From positions 1-38,969 of the forward strand of contig ONKF01000023.1 of the NCBI GenBank assembly GCA_900318335.1: 38,969 nt of DNA, given 5' to 3'. A model generated the notes under the pieces. It was not told the origin of the DNA, did not search any database, and saw only the letters and a list, made by a program, of their open reading frames with translations. The position numbers and the translations under genes are program-made. This document shows positions 7,974 through 16,910 of the stretch, one piece after another. The number at the start of each line of letters is the position of its first letter. Within the stretch, counting starts at the first letter, position 1. This DNA is from an uncultured Prevotellaceae bacterium. GTDB taxonomy: Bacteria; Bacteroidota; Bacteroidia; Bacteroidales; Muribaculaceae.

Positions 7974-9110
7974 TCAATCCTCCACCTTGTGAGCGCCGTC
8001 GCTGATAATGACGTTGATCACCTCGGGCTCATGTCCATATTTAGCATTGAATTTCTCCTTGGCAAAGGCAATGAAGTGGTCATAACGGTCTTCCTTGACC
8101 AGGTTGATGGTACAGCCGCCAAAGCCGCCGCCCATGATGCGCGAACCCGTCACACCACACTCGCGGGCCACGTCGTTGAGGTAATCCAGCTCCTCGCAGC
8201 TCACCTCATAGTCGCGTGACAAGCCATCGTGGGTCTCAAACATGCAACGGCCCACGGTCTCGTAATCGCCACGCTCCAGAGCGTCGCACACGTCGAGCAC
8301 GCGCTGCTTCTCACCGATGACGAAGCGGGCACGGCGATAGTCCTCATCACTGATCTTGTCACGGACATCGGCCAGCATCGTGTAGGTGGCATCACGCAGA
8401 GTCTCAACACCCAGTGCGGCAGCCACGCGCTCGCAAGACTCGCGGCGCTTGTTGTAAGGCGAGTCAACGAGCTCGTGTTTAACCTTGCTGTTGAGCAGCA
8501 CCAGCTTGTAGCCCTCGGGGTGGAAGGGGAAATACTCATGCTCCAGCGAGCGGCAGTCGAGGCGCATCAGGCAATCCTTCTTGCCAAACACGCTGGCAAA
8601 CTGGTCCATGATACCGCAGTTCACGCCACAGTAGTTGTGCTCGGTGCTCTGACCGATCTTTGCCAACTCAAACTTGTCGATTTTATTATCGTTGAACATA
8701 TCGTTCAAGGCAAAAGCAAAACAGGACTCAAGCGCTGCCGATGACGACAGACCGGCGCCCAGAGGCACATTGCCTGCAAATACCGTGTCAAAGCCCTTGA
8801 CCACGCCACCGCGCTTGATGGTCTCGCGGCACACGCCGAAGATATAGCGCGCCCACTGCTCCTGAGGTGCGTCTTCCTCGTTGAGCCCAAACTCGCAATA
8901 GGCGTCCATGTCCATGCTATAGACGCGCACTTTGTCGGTACCATTAATGTTGATGGCCGCCATGATATACTTGTCGATGGCGCCAGGGAATACAAAACCT
9001 CCATTATAATCGGTGTGTTCACCAATCAGGTTAATACGGCCAGCCGAAGCGTAGACAACGCAGTCGGTGCCAAAACGATTCTTAAATTGTTCCTGAATTT
9101 GCTCTTTCAT
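7974..9110 (-). CDS. galK: Galactokinase
   Basis: A 378-residue GHMP-family kinase that phosphorylates alpha-D-galactose to galactose 1-phosphate with ATP. The galactokinase signature GRINLIGEHTDYNGG is at about 25-39, the ATP-binding loop PLGAGLSSSAALE at about 115-127, and the third GHMP motif GSRIMGGGFGGCT at about 318-330. Length and motif order are standard. It is the first gene of galK-galM-nucleotidyltransferase. No galT (uridylyltransferase), galE or sugar transporter is within the window, so the fate of galactose 1-phosphate must involve the third gene or genes elsewhere. The 148-nt region upstream holds no clear -7 box. Confidence 0.95.
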   Translation of the reverse strand: MKEQIQEQFKNRFGTDCVVYASAGRINLIGEHTDYNGGFVFPGAIDKYIMAAININGTDKVRVYSMDMDAYCEFGLNEEDAPQEQWARYIFGVCRETIKRGGVVKGFDTVFAGNVPLGAGLSSSAALESCFAFALNDMFNDNKIDKFELAKIGQSTEHNYCGVNCGIMDQFASVFGKKDCLMRLDCRSLEHEYFPFHPEGYKLVLLNSKVKHELVDSPYNKRRESCERVAAALGVETLRDATYTMLADVRDKISDEDYRRARFVIGEKQRVLDVCDALERGDYETVGRCMFETHDGLSRDYEVSCEELDYLNDVARECGVTGSRIMGGGFGGCTINLVKEDRYDHFIAFAKEKFNAKYGHEPEVINVIISDGAHKVED

Positions 9111-9258
9111 TGTTATTAAATATATGAGATGTTAATAATTATAAGTCTGTATAATCCGTCAAATTGACTGGGCACAACTATGGATGCAGATATCCACAGC
9201 ATCTATGGGAACATGCCATACTGGCAATTCCCGACCCACTTGGACTCCGAATCAAAAG

Positions 9259-9753
9259 TTACCTATTAAAGTAGTTCTTCTGGTCGTTGATAATCCGCTC
9301 CAAGTAGTCAACATTGATGTGACCGTTAATGACAAGCATCGCATCGGTCGTCGCACTGGCATTGGCAATGACAATCTCGTTGACATACTGGCCATTGCGG
9401 CGCACGAGCACCGTCTGCTGCTCACCATACCCTTGCTGGGAGGTCATAATTTCTTCATAGGTCCGGGCCTTGTAGAGATTCTGGAGGCGTTTGCGGAACT
9501 TGTCACGGTCGCTGCCATTACACTTGCTCAAATCGAGCAATTGAATCGATGTGATGCCGATGTTCGCATCCGACAAGGTAGGCAATATCAGGCGTCCAAG
9601 ACCGAGAAGTCCACTGCCCACGTTGAAATACTGCGCATGCCTGGCATCACGCATGTCGTTAATGATATCATCGGCATTGCGATTCAACATGCTGCATGAT
9701 ATCGTCAACAGGGATATCAGCAACATGATCACCATTCTCATTGGTTTGTTCAT
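9259..9753 (-). CDS. DUF4252-like lipoprotein
   Basis: A 164-residue lipoprotein with signal peptide and lipobox LTIS-C20. The body has an N-terminal helix region (NADDIINDMRDARHAQYFNV), a central SIQLLDLSKC strand and a C-terminal NGQYVNEIVIANAS-INGHINVDYLERII pattern. This resembles the Bacteroidetes DUF4252 lipoproteins, which have no firmly assigned function. A TAnnTTTG box lies 32 nt upstream. The 148 nt between its stop and galK hold nothing recognisable. Confidence 0.6.
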   Translation of the reverse strand: MNKPMRMVIMLLISLLTISCSMLNRNADDIINDMRDARHAQYFNVGSGLLGLGRLILPTLSDANIGITSIQLLDLSKCNGSDRDKFRKRLQNLYKARTYEEIMTSQQGYGEQQTVLVRRNGQYVNEIVIANASATTDAMLVINGHINVDYLERIINDQKNYFNR

Positions 9754-9784
9754 TGCAATTCCTTTATTAAATTATAGCAGATGA

Positions 9785-9792
9785 CAAAAGTA
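9785..9792 (-). promoter_or_regulatory. Putative -7 box of the DUF4252-like gene
   Basis: Minus strand TACTTTTG matches TAnnTTTG, 31 nt before the ATG. No good -33 element at 19-21 nt. The rest of the 306-nt divergent gap to pgk is AT-rich with no other feature recognised. Confidence 0.4.
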
Positions 9793-9993
9793 AGAAAAAT
9801 TGTGCGATATAGCCCGTTATCTTTTCTTAAAATTCCCAAAAATGGTGATATTCTTTATACTTTTTCAACAAAATTCCATAAAAACAGTGGATTTGACCTA
9901 CTAATTGACGCGCAGAAAAACACTTTGACAACTACTTTGTCATCCAAGCGTCGATTTTTGTGGCAAATTATCGTCCATGTATAAATAATTTAG

Positions 9994-10001
9994 TACCTTT
10001 G
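9994..10001 (+). promoter_or_regulatory. Putative -7 box of pgk
   Basis: TACCTTTG, 58 nt before the pgk ATG. This exact word also precedes pta, pheS, the S-component gene and tRNA-Ala in this window, which supports it being the dominant local promoter element. The -33 position is weak. Confidence 0.5.
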
Positions 10002-10059
10002 CAGCCAAGTTTTTAAGAAACTACCCGAAATCACAAATAATTCATATCTATATTTAGAA

Positions 10060-11313
10060 ATGGCTAAAATCAATGACTTTAATTTTGCCGGTAAGAAGGC
10101 AATCGTGCGCGTTGACTTCAACGTGCCCCTGAATGAGAAAGGTGAAATCACCGACGACACCCGTATCCGCGGTGCGGTACCCACCCTGAAGAAAATCCTT
10201 GCTGATGGTGGTGCACTCATTATCATGTCCCACATGGGTAAACCTAAGGGAAAAATCAACCATAAGCTCTCCTTGAACCAGATCACCAGCGCTGTAGCTG
10301 CTGCTCTGGAAAGGCCCGTGCAATTCGCCCAGGACAGCGCCGATGCCAAGAACCAGGCCGACGCCCTCAAGCCCGGCGAAGTGCTGTTGCTCGAGAACCT
10401 GCGTTTCCACCCCGAGGAGGAAGGCAAGCCCGTTGGCATCGAGAAGGATGACCCCAACTACGACGCTGCCAAGAAGGAAATGAAGGCCCGTCAGACCGAG
10501 TTTGCCAAGACGCTGGCCAGCTATGCCGACGTGTATGTGAACGACGCTTTCGGCACTGCTCACCGCCGTCACGCCTCTACCGCAGTGATTGCTGATTTCT
10601 TTGACAACGACCACAAGATGCTCGGCATGCTCATGGAGAAGGAAGTCACCGCTATCGATAATGTGATGAAGAATGCCCAGCACCCCTTCACCGCTATCAT
10701 CGGCGGCAGCAAGGTATCTTCCAAGCTGTCTGTCATCAAGAACCTGCTCGACAAGGTGGACAACCTCATCATCGGCGGTGGTATGGGCTATACCTTCATC
10801 AAAGCCCAGGGTGGCCACATCGGCGACTCGCTGCATGAGGACGACCTGATGCCCGAGGCACTGAACGTCATCGCAGCTGCCAAGGAGAAAGGCGTGAACC
10901 TGAGCCTGTCAGTAGCTACAGTTGCCGGCGATAGTTTCTCCAACGACGCCAATCGTCAGACGGTTGACATCTACAACATCCCCGATGGTTGGGAGGGCAT
11001 GGATGCCAGCGAAGCCTCATTGGACAACTGGAAGAAGATCATCCTCGATTCCAAGACCATCCTGTGGAACGGTCCTGTAGGCGTGTTTGAGTTTGAGAAC
11101 TTTGCTCACGGCACTGGCGAAATCGCCAAGTATGTGGCCGAGGCAACCCAGAATGGTGCTTACTCCCTCGTGGGCGGTGGTGACTCGGTAGCAGCCGTCA
11201 ACAAGTTCGGCCTTGCCGACCAGGTATCCTACGTATCGACCGGCGGTGGTGCCATGCTCGAGGCCATCGAGGGCAAGACTCTCCCCGGCGTAGCAGCCAT
11301 CCTCGGCGAGTAA
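10060..11313 (+). CDS. pgk: Phosphoglycerate kinase
   Basis: A 417-residue monomeric glycolytic enzyme, cytoplasmic. It transfers the acyl phosphate of 1,3-bisphosphoglycerate to ADP, giving ATP and 3-phosphoglycerate. Family landmarks are [17 protein letters not shown] (about 20-36), the SHMGKPKG substrate loop (about 57-64), [24 protein letters not shown], the [10 protein letters not shown] nucleotide region and the C-terminal [13 protein letters not shown] and [18 protein letters not shown] loops. Codon use is strongly biased to the preferred set, as in highly expressed genes. It has its own -7 box and a strong terminator directly downstream, so it is monocistronic. Confidence 0.97.
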   Translation: MAKINDFNFAGKKAIVRVDFNVPLNEKGEITDDTRIRGAVPTLKKILADGGALIIMSHMGKPKGKINHKLSLNQITSAVAAALERPVQFAQDSADAKNQADALKPGEVLLLENLRFHPEEEGKPVGIEKDDPNYDAAKKEMKARQTEFAKTLASYADVYVNDAFGTAHRRHASTAVIADFFDNDHKMLGMLMEKEVTAIDNVMKNAQHPFTAIIGGSKVSSKLSVIKNLLDKVDNLIIGGGMGYTFIKAQGGHIGDSLHEDDLMPEALNVIAAAKEKGVNLSLSVATVAGDSFSNDANRQTVDIYNIPDGWEGMDASEASLDNWKKIILDSKTILWNGPVGVFEFENFAHGTGEIAKYVAEATQNGAYSLVGGGDSVAAVNKFGLADQVSYVSTGGGAMLEAIEGKTLPGVAAILGE

Positions 11314-11339
11314 ACCATACCCCAATCTTATCTACTATT

Positions 11340-11365
11340 AACCGCTTTTCGGAGCGGTTTTTTTG
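11340..11365 (+). terminator. Rho-independent terminator of pgk
   Basis: AACCGCT (11340-11346), a 6-nt loop TTTCGG and AGCGGTT (11353-11359), followed by a run of Ts. The T run also supplies the TTTG -33 box of the next promoter. Confidence 0.85.
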
Positions 11366-11391
11366 TTTTTTACTAATTATCACTATATTTG
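11362..11391 (+). promoter_or_regulatory. Promoter of the leucine-rich-repeat surface protein
   Basis: TTTG at 11362-11365 and TATATTTG at 11384-11391 with an 18-nt spacer. The ATG follows 38 nt later. The -33 box is embedded in the pgk terminator T-tract. Confidence 0.6.
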
Positions 11392-11429
11392 CGACGAATA
11401 AACACTCACCTTTTATCTATAACATTGTT

Positions 11430-14285
11430 ATGACTATGAAACGACTGCTGTTTTTGATTATCTTGATTCTGATGTGCGCCATACAGTCAGGAGCTACTTA
11501 TTACGTTGTAGGCAACTCACCAATGGGTGACGGATTCTCCCCGGATAAGGGCAAAGCCATGACAGAGCACCCCGACGGCACATACACCCTCAAGTGTGAT
11601 GGCTTTTCTGGCTATATACGGTTTGTGTTCGCCGACAGCCTTGCCGAAGCAGGTGATTGGGACAGTTTCAGCGAGTCGATGAGAATCGGTCCAGTGGAGG
11701 GGTTAGAAAGCATCGGGAGCGGGACTTGGATACCGACCCAAAAGGCCAGTGGAGACGCTAACAGCGCATATCGATTCCAGGGGAGGAGTGGAGACAAATA
11801 TCTCATCACCCTTGACATCATCAACTGGCGTTTCAGGATTGATGTTGATAATTCAGACAATTGCGACTTCATCAAAGACGGCATCTGCTACAATATCCTT
11901 AATGACCATGAGGTGGAAGTTACTTACTACAGGAAAGGATACAATAATCTCGGGTATTATCAGGGCCATATCAATATTCCCGAAACCGTTACCCTATATG
12001 ATGACACTTATACGGTAACAGCCATTGGCGACAGTGCTTTCTTTTATGCCCACCTTACAGGAGTAGATTTGCCAGAAACAATCACATCAATTGGTGTCGA
12101 AGGTTTTGTTAATTCTGGTATCCAAAGGATTGAACTCCCGAATTCGGTCACTCACATAGGAGAGTCTGCGTTTGCAGGTAATCAATCACTGACCGAGATC
12201 AAACTATCGTGCAATCTTGATACTATTCCAAATGGAGCATTCGTAGGAACCGCCTTGACAAATGTTGATATTCCTAATTCTGTTCGTTTCATCGGAGAAA
12301 AGGCATTCTATGACTGTTCGTACCTCAAAAGCATCACTATTCCCGAATCTGTAAACAGCATTTTAGGTTTCACTTTTGCTTATTGCCATTCATTGGAAGA
12401 TGTGTCATTGCCTAACCAACTCATTAGGATCAATTACTGCGCTTTTGCAGGATGTAAGAGCCTTCGTGAGATTGAATTTCCCGCTTCGCTTGAATATGTT
12501 GAAACCGGTGCTTTTTATGGCTGTGATTTGCTGGAGACCGTTCGCACACCGAGCCTTGAAGCTTGGTGCAAAATCGTTTTTGAGGATTTTGATTTATATG
12601 CTTCCAATCCGCTGTATTATGCCAAACATTTCATTGTTGACGGTAAAGAGATGTCGTCCCAACTGGTGATACCCGAAGGAGTGACTGCAATCAACATGTG
12701 CTCCTTCATTGGCTTTGAAAGTGTAAACAGTATCATTATTCCCAATTCTGTGAAAACGATCGGTCAAAGTGCATTCGCTTTCTGTCTCAACCTACAAGAG
12801 GTCACTTTGGGGGACGGTGTTGAGTCTATAGGCAATTACACATTTGAATGCTGCCATGCCCTCCAAACGATCAATTGGTCGAAAGGACTGAAAAACATCG
12901 GGCACTTTGCCTTCTATCACTGTACAGGACTTGTCGATTTGACGATACCTGATGAGGTTACCAATATTGGCACCGCTGCCTTTTCTGAATGTGAAACCCT
13001 AAACAGTGTCATACTGGGAAACGCTTTGACCACTTTGCCTCGCGCTATCTTTTGCTACGACGATAGGCTGACAAATGTGAGATATAACGAGGCTCTTACC
13101 TCTATAGGGGATTTCGCTTTTTATCAATGTGAGAGACTGCAATCACTTGACCTACCGCCACATATCGAATATATCGGCGAAAGCGCTTTTGAGGAGTGCC
13201 GAAACCTGACTGGAGAATTATCTGGTTTGCCATTGAAAACTATTGGAAATAGTGCTTTCAAGCAGTCCAACCTGACATCAGTGGTTACCAATGTCGGTTT
13301 GGAAACGATCGGGAACAGTGCCTTCCAGGATTGCAACAACCTGTCAAGTGTCGTCATCCCCAGTGTGACAAAATCCATGGGTCAGCATATTTTTTACAAT
13401 TGTGCCAATCTGACTGACGTCACTCTTGGTGACGGTGTATTGAATATCGAGAAATACGATTTCATGAATTGCACATCACTTGCCAATATGGATTTGGGCC
13501 ATGGCCTCAAGAGCATTGGTGACAGCGCGTTCATGGATTGTTCTGCACTTATCAAGATAAAGATACCCGGTTCGGTAAGCACAATCTACAAAGGCGCATT
13601 CCAGAATTGTGCCAGACTGGCTGAACTGGATATTGCAGAAGGTGTTCAAGCCATCAGGGGCCACGCTTTCTACAACTGCATGGGTCTCACAAGACTGGTT
13701 CTTCCAAATTCCTTAGAGACCATTGGTGACTATACCTTTGCCGACTGTCAGGCATTAGAAAATGTTACTTTTGGCAAATCTCTGGAAAAGATTGGCCAGT
13801 ATGCCTTCACCAATGATTATTCATTAACCGAAGTCATGCTTCCTAATACAGTCAAGTCAATTCAGACTCATGCTTTTTCCTACTGTAAGAATTTAACAAC
13901 CGTCTCGTTGGGCAACTCTTTGGAATCCATTGGAGCAAACGCTTTCTATCAAGATAATGCCTTAATACAGATGACCTGCATGGCCAAAACACCCCCTTCC
14001 ATGCCCAGCATCACTATTCAGATGCAAAATGTGACAGTCCTGAATGTTCCGATTAAGTCTCTTGAGCTCTATCGAAATACACTTCCCTGGAAATGGATGA
14101 ATCACATCGTTGGTGTGATTGATCCCGACGTGAACGGCGATGGCGAAATCAGCATCTCAGACGTGAACGTGGTCATCAACGCCATCATCAACAATGATTA
14201 CAGCGATTTGCAGGATGTGAACGGTGACGGTGAAATCGGTATTGCAGACATCAACGCCATCATCGACGCCATCCTGGGCGAGTAA
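11430..14285 (+). CDS. BspA-type leucine-rich-repeat surface protein with C-terminal dockerin-like repeats
   Basis: A 951-residue secreted protein. Signal peptide at 1-22 (MTMKRLLFLIILILMCAIQSG); an ATG at 11436 is an alternative start. Residues 25-135 form a beta-rich N-terminal domain (YYVVGNSPMGDGFSPDKG). Residues 140-880 hold over twenty BspA/LRR_5 repeats of about 22-24 residues with the pattern IPxSVxxIGxxAFxxCxxL. The end carries two calcium-binding dockerin-like half repeats, DVNGDGEISISDVNVVI from D900 and DVNGDGEIGIADINAII from D929, finishing exactly at the stop. BspA-type repeats act in adhesion in oral Bacteroidetes. The base composition is more AT-rich than in pgk and pta beside it, suggesting a different evolutionary history. 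No T9SS C-terminal domain is seen. Confidence 0.9.
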   Translation: MTMKRLLFLIILILMCAIQSGATYYVVGNSPMGDGFSPDKGKAMTEHPDGTYTLKCDGFSGYIRFVFADSLAEAGDWDSFSESMRIGPVEGLESIGSGTWIPTQKASGDANSAYRFQGRSGDKYLITLDIINWRFRIDVDNSDNCDFIKDGICYNILNDHEVEVTYYRKGYNNLGYYQGHINIPETVTLYDDTYTVTAIGDSAFFYAHLTGVDLPETITSIGVEGFVNSGIQRIELPNSVTHIGESAFAGNQSLTEIKLSCNLDTIPNGAFVGTALTNVDIPNSVRFIGEKAFYDCSYLKSITIPESVNSILGFTFAYCHSLEDVSLPNQLIRINYCAFAGCKSLREIEFPASLEYVETGAFYGCDLLETVRTPSLEAWCKIVFEDFDLYASNPLYYAKHFIVDGKEMSSQLVIPEGVTAINMCSFIGFESVNSIIIPNSVKTIGQSAFAFCLNLQEVTLGDGVESIGNYTFECCHALQTINWSKGLKNIGHFAFYHCTGLVDLTIPDEVTNIGTAAFSECETLNSVILGNALTTLPRAIFCYDDRLTNVRYNEALTSIGDFAFYQCERLQSLDLPPHIEYIGESAFEECRNLTGELSGLPLKTIGNSAFKQSNLTSVVTNVGLETIGNSAFQDCNNLSSVVIPSVTKSMGQHIFYNCANLTDVTLGDGVLNIEKYDFMNCTSLANMDLGHGLKSIGDSAFMDCSALIKIKIPGSVSTIYKGAFQNCARLAELDIAEGVQAIRGHAFYNCMGLTRLVLPNSLETIGDYTFADCQALENVTFGKSLEKIGQYAFTNDYSLTEVMLPNTVKSIQTHAFSYCKNLTTVSLGNSLESIGANAFYQDNALIQMTCMAKTPPSMPSITIQMQNVTVLNVPIKSLELYRNTLPWKWMNHIVGVIDPDVNGDGEISISDVNVVINAIINNDYSDLQDVNGDGEIGIADINAIIDAILGE

Positions 14286-14307
14286 CCTTGCCTACCCTTT
14301 TGGCTCA

Positions 14308-14330
14308 CGCTAAGCCGCTAAGGCGCTAAG
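14308..14330. repeat. Three 8-nt tandem copies of CGCTAAG plus one base
   Basis: CGCTAAG occurs at 14308-14314, 14316-14322 and 14324-14330. The same word forms the loop side of the hairpin after pheS (18811-18817). This is a short simple repeat of a kind seen in Bacteroidetes spacers; no function is known to me. Confidence 0.6.
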
Positions 14331-14342
14331 ATTTATTATTTC

Positions 14343-14429
14343 AAACAACTTTAACAACACAACTGACAACGCCTTCAACACTATAGTTGTACTGGTTGTC
14401 AAAATGTTGTTAAAGTTGTTTGTTTTTTT
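14343..14429 (+). terminator. Long composite hairpin followed by a T-tract
   Basis: Perfect 17-bp arms AAACAACTTTAACAACA (14343-14359) and TGTTGTTAAAGTTGTTT (14405-14421). A second 7-bp stem lies inside, TGACAAC (14364-14370) with GTTGTCA (14395-14401). Seven Ts follow at 14423-14429. It should end the leucine-rich-repeat transcript before pta. Confidence 0.75.
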
Positions 14430-14464
14430 ATCCTCATTGTAGCATCATATTTGCAAAAAAGCAG

Positions 14465-14472
14465 TACCTTTG
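14465..14472 (+). promoter_or_regulatory. Putative -7 box of pta-ackA
   Basis: TACCTTTG, 58 nt before the pta ATG, the same distance as in pgk. No TTG at the expected spacing. Confidence 0.5.
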
Positions 14473-14530
14473 GGGCTATCAAAAGAATTACTAAATCAGT
14501 TTTCCTAAAATACTATCTAACAAGAGAACA

Positions 14531-15541
14531 ATGGAACCTTTATTTGAGAAACTTAAAAGCAACGCGATTGCCAAGAGGCAGCGCATCGTTCTTCCCGAAA
14601 GTACCGAACCCCGCACCATGACGGCTGCCGACCGCATCATCGCCGACGGCATTGCCGATGTGGTATTCATCGGTGACAAGGCCGAAATCATGGCCAAAGC
14701 CGCTGAACTGGGGCTTAACAACATCGACAAGGCCACGGTTATCAACCCCAATGATGCCGAGGGTGTCGAGAAATATGCCCAACTGTTCTATGAACTGCGC
14801 AAGGCCAAGGGCGTGACCATCGAGGATGCCCGCAAGAAGGTGCTTGACCCGCTGTATCTGGGTTGTCTGCTCATCAAGGCCGGTGATGCCGACGGACAGG
14901 TTGCAGGTGCCATGAACACCACGGGTAACGTGCTGCGTGCCGCCTTCCAGGTATTGAAGACCGCTCCCGGCATCAGCACCGTGAGTGGCGCTTTCCTGAT
15001 GTTGCTGCCCGAGGGATCACCCTACGGCCACAATGGCGTGATGGTGTTTGCCGACTGCGCCGTGGTTCCCGATCCCGACGCCCAGCAGCTGGCACAGATT
15101 GCCGTGAGCGCCGACCGTACCGCACGCGCCCTTGCCGAAATCGACGACCCCAAGATCGCCATGCTCAGTTTCTCGACCAAGGGCAGTGCCAAGCATGAGC
15201 GCGTCGATAAGGTGGTAGAGGCCACCCGTCTTGCCAAAGAGATGAATCCCAACCTGAAGATTGACGGCGAATTGCAGGCCGATGCAGCCATCGTGCCCAG
15301 CGTGGGTGCCAGCAAGGCTCCCGGCAGCGACATCGCCGGCCAGGCCAACGTGCTCGTGTTCCCCGACCTGGGTGTTGGCAACATCGCTTATAAGCTGGTT
15401 CAGCGCATAGCAGGCGCCAAGGCCGTGGGTCCCGTGCTGCAAGGTCTTGCCGCTCCCGTCAACGACTTGTCGCGCGGCTGCAACGAGGACGACATCTACC
15501 GCACCGTAATCCTCACCTGCAACCAGGCCATCAACAGGTAA
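14531..15541 (+). CDS. pta: Phosphate acetyltransferase
   Basis: A 336-residue short-form Pta consisting of the PTA_PTB domain only, without the DRTGG or BioD-like N-terminal regulatory domains of long enterobacterial forms. It converts acetyl-CoA and phosphate to acetyl phosphate. Landmarks are RIVLPESTEPRT (about 18-29), MNTTGNVLRAAFQV with TAPGISTVSGAFLM (about 127-157), FADCAVVPDPDAQQLA and the C-terminal FPDLGVGNIAYKLVQR. It is followed after 40 nt by ackA, so the two form the classic ATP-yielding acetate pathway. Codon use is strongly biased, as for an abundant central enzyme. Confidence 0.96.
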   Translation: MEPLFEKLKSNAIAKRQRIVLPESTEPRTMTAADRIIADGIADVVFIGDKAEIMAKAAELGLNNIDKATVINPNDAEGVEKYAQLFYELRKAKGVTIEDARKKVLDPLYLGCLLIKAGDADGQVAGAMNTTGNVLRAAFQVLKTAPGISTVSGAFLMLLPEGSPYGHNGVMVFADCAVVPDPDAQQLAQIAVSADRTARALAEIDDPKIAMLSFSTKGSAKHERVDKVVEATRLAKEMNPNLKIDGELQADAAIVPSVGASKAPGSDIAGQANVLVFPDLGVGNIAYKLVQRIAGAKAVGPVLQGLAAPVNDLSRGCNEDDIYRTVILTCNQAINR

Positions 15542-15581
15542 ATCATAATAAACTAAGGACTAAAAACTAAAAACTAACAAT

Positions 15582-16796
15582 ATGAATATCTTAGTGTTGA
15601 ATTGCGGCAGCAGCTCTGCCAAGTACAAACTCATCGAGACCAAAGAGAACAAGACCCTTGCTGAGGGTGGTGTAGAAAAAATCGGTTTGCCCGACGGATT
15701 CATCAAGCTGAAATTTGATGATGGCAGCAAGAAGAATATCGACTTGGGTCTCACCGACCACAAGGGTGCCATCAAGGCCATCCTCGACGCGCTGGTAAAT
15801 CCCGAGTATGGTTGCATCAAGGACCTCAAGGAAATCGACGCCGTGGGTCACCGCGTGGTACATGGTGGCGAGAAGTTCAGCCGCAGCGTCCTCATCACCG
15901 ACGAGGTGAAAGACATGATCCGCGAGTGTTACGGCATTGCTCCGCTGCACAACCCCGTGAACATGGCTGGTATCGAGGCCATCGAGGCCGTGCTGCCTGG
16001 TGTTCCCCAAGTGGCTGTGTTTGACACCGCATTCCACCAGACCATGCCCAAGAAGGCTTACATGTATGCCCTTCCCATGGAGTATTACACCCAGGACCAC
16101 GTTCGCCGTTACGGCTTCCACGGCACGAGCCACCGCTTTATCGCAAAGCGCGTGTGTGACATGCTCGGCACTACCCCCGAGGGCAAGCGCATCATCTGCT
16201 GCCACATCGGCAACGGCGCCAGCATCTGTGCCATCAAGGACGGCAAGAGCATCGACACTACCATGGGTCTGACTCCTACCGAGGGTCTGATGATGGGTAC
16301 CCGCTCGGGTGACGTCGATCCCGGTGCGCTCCTCTTCCTCATGGAGAAATACAACCTCAGCCCGAAGGAAATGCTCAACATCATCAACAAGAAGAGCGGT
16401 GTGCTGGGTATCACTGGCGTGAGCAGCGACATGCGCGACGTGGTTGATGCTGCCGAGAAGGACAACGACGAGCGCGCACAGCTCGCCCTCGACATGTATG
16501 AGCTACGCATCCTGAAGACCATCGGTGCCTATGCAGCCGAGCTGAACGGTGTGGACATCATCGCCTTTACTGGCGGTGTGGGTGAGAACCAGTACCAGAC
16601 CCGCAAGCGCGTTTGTCGCCAGCTGTCCTACCTGGGCGTCAAGATTGACGAGGAATTGAACGACACCCTGTGGCGCGGCAAGGAAGGCGAAATCAGCACC
16701 CCCGACAGCAAGGTCAAGGTGGTGGTTGTCATGACCGACGAGGAATACATGATCGCCCACGACACCGAGGCTATCGTAGAGGGCCGCGAGCCCTAA
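15582..16796 (+). CDS. ackA: Acetate kinase
   Basis: A 404-residue member of the ASKHA family that makes acetate and ATP from acetyl phosphate and ADP. The signature LNCGSSSAKYKLIE lies at 5-18, GHRVVHGGEKF at about 89-99, FDTAFHQTMP with the catalytic aspartate at about 147-156, FHGTSHRF at about 178-185, and the C-terminal FTGGVGENQ at about 328-336. Length is standard. Together with pta it supports acetate as a main fermentation product. Beyond the stop lies a very strong inverted repeat that probably marks the end of the operon. Confidence 0.97.
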   Translation: MNILVLNCGSSSAKYKLIETKENKTLAEGGVEKIGLPDGFIKLKFDDGSKKNIDLGLTDHKGAIKAILDALVNPEYGCIKDLKEIDAVGHRVVHGGEKFSRSVLITDEVKDMIRECYGIAPLHNPVNMAGIEAIEAVLPGVPQVAVFDTAFHQTMPKKAYMYALPMEYYTQDHVRRYGFHGTSHRFIAKRVCDMLGTTPEGKRIICCHIGNGASICAIKDGKSIDTTMGLTPTEGLMMGTRSGDVDPGALLFLMEKYNLSPKEMLNIINKKSGVLGITGVSSDMRDVVDAAEKDNDERAQLALDMYELRILKTIGAYAAELNGVDIIAFTGGVGENQYQTRKRVCRQLSYLGVKIDEELNDTLWRGKEGEISTPDSKVKVVVVMTDEEYMIAHDTEAIVEGREP

Positions 16797-16835
16797 TCAC
16801 GCTCTTGCAGCAAAGCGCTCACACGGAGCTTAAAT

Positions 16836-16887
16836 CATGATAAACCCTGTACTTGACCACGATGGTGCAAGTACAGGGTTTATCATG
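16836..16887. terminator. 20-bp perfect inverted repeat between converging genes
   Basis: Arms 16836-16855 and 16868-16887 are perfect complements (core AAACCCTGTACTTG). The 12-nt loop can add ACCA/TGGT pairs, leaving a 3-nt tip with one bulged G. It sits between the stops of ackA (+) and the dockerin-like gene (-), as a bidirectional terminator would. There is no T-run on either side, so it may instead act as an mRNA 3'-end stabiliser. Confidence 0.55.
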
Positions 16888-16910
16888 TGGCGTCAATTAA
16901 TAGAATGGAC

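Noticed and set aside
7001-8005. Plus-strand open frame of 334 codons over galM
   Set aside because: Antisense shadow of galM, which has all its active-site motifs.
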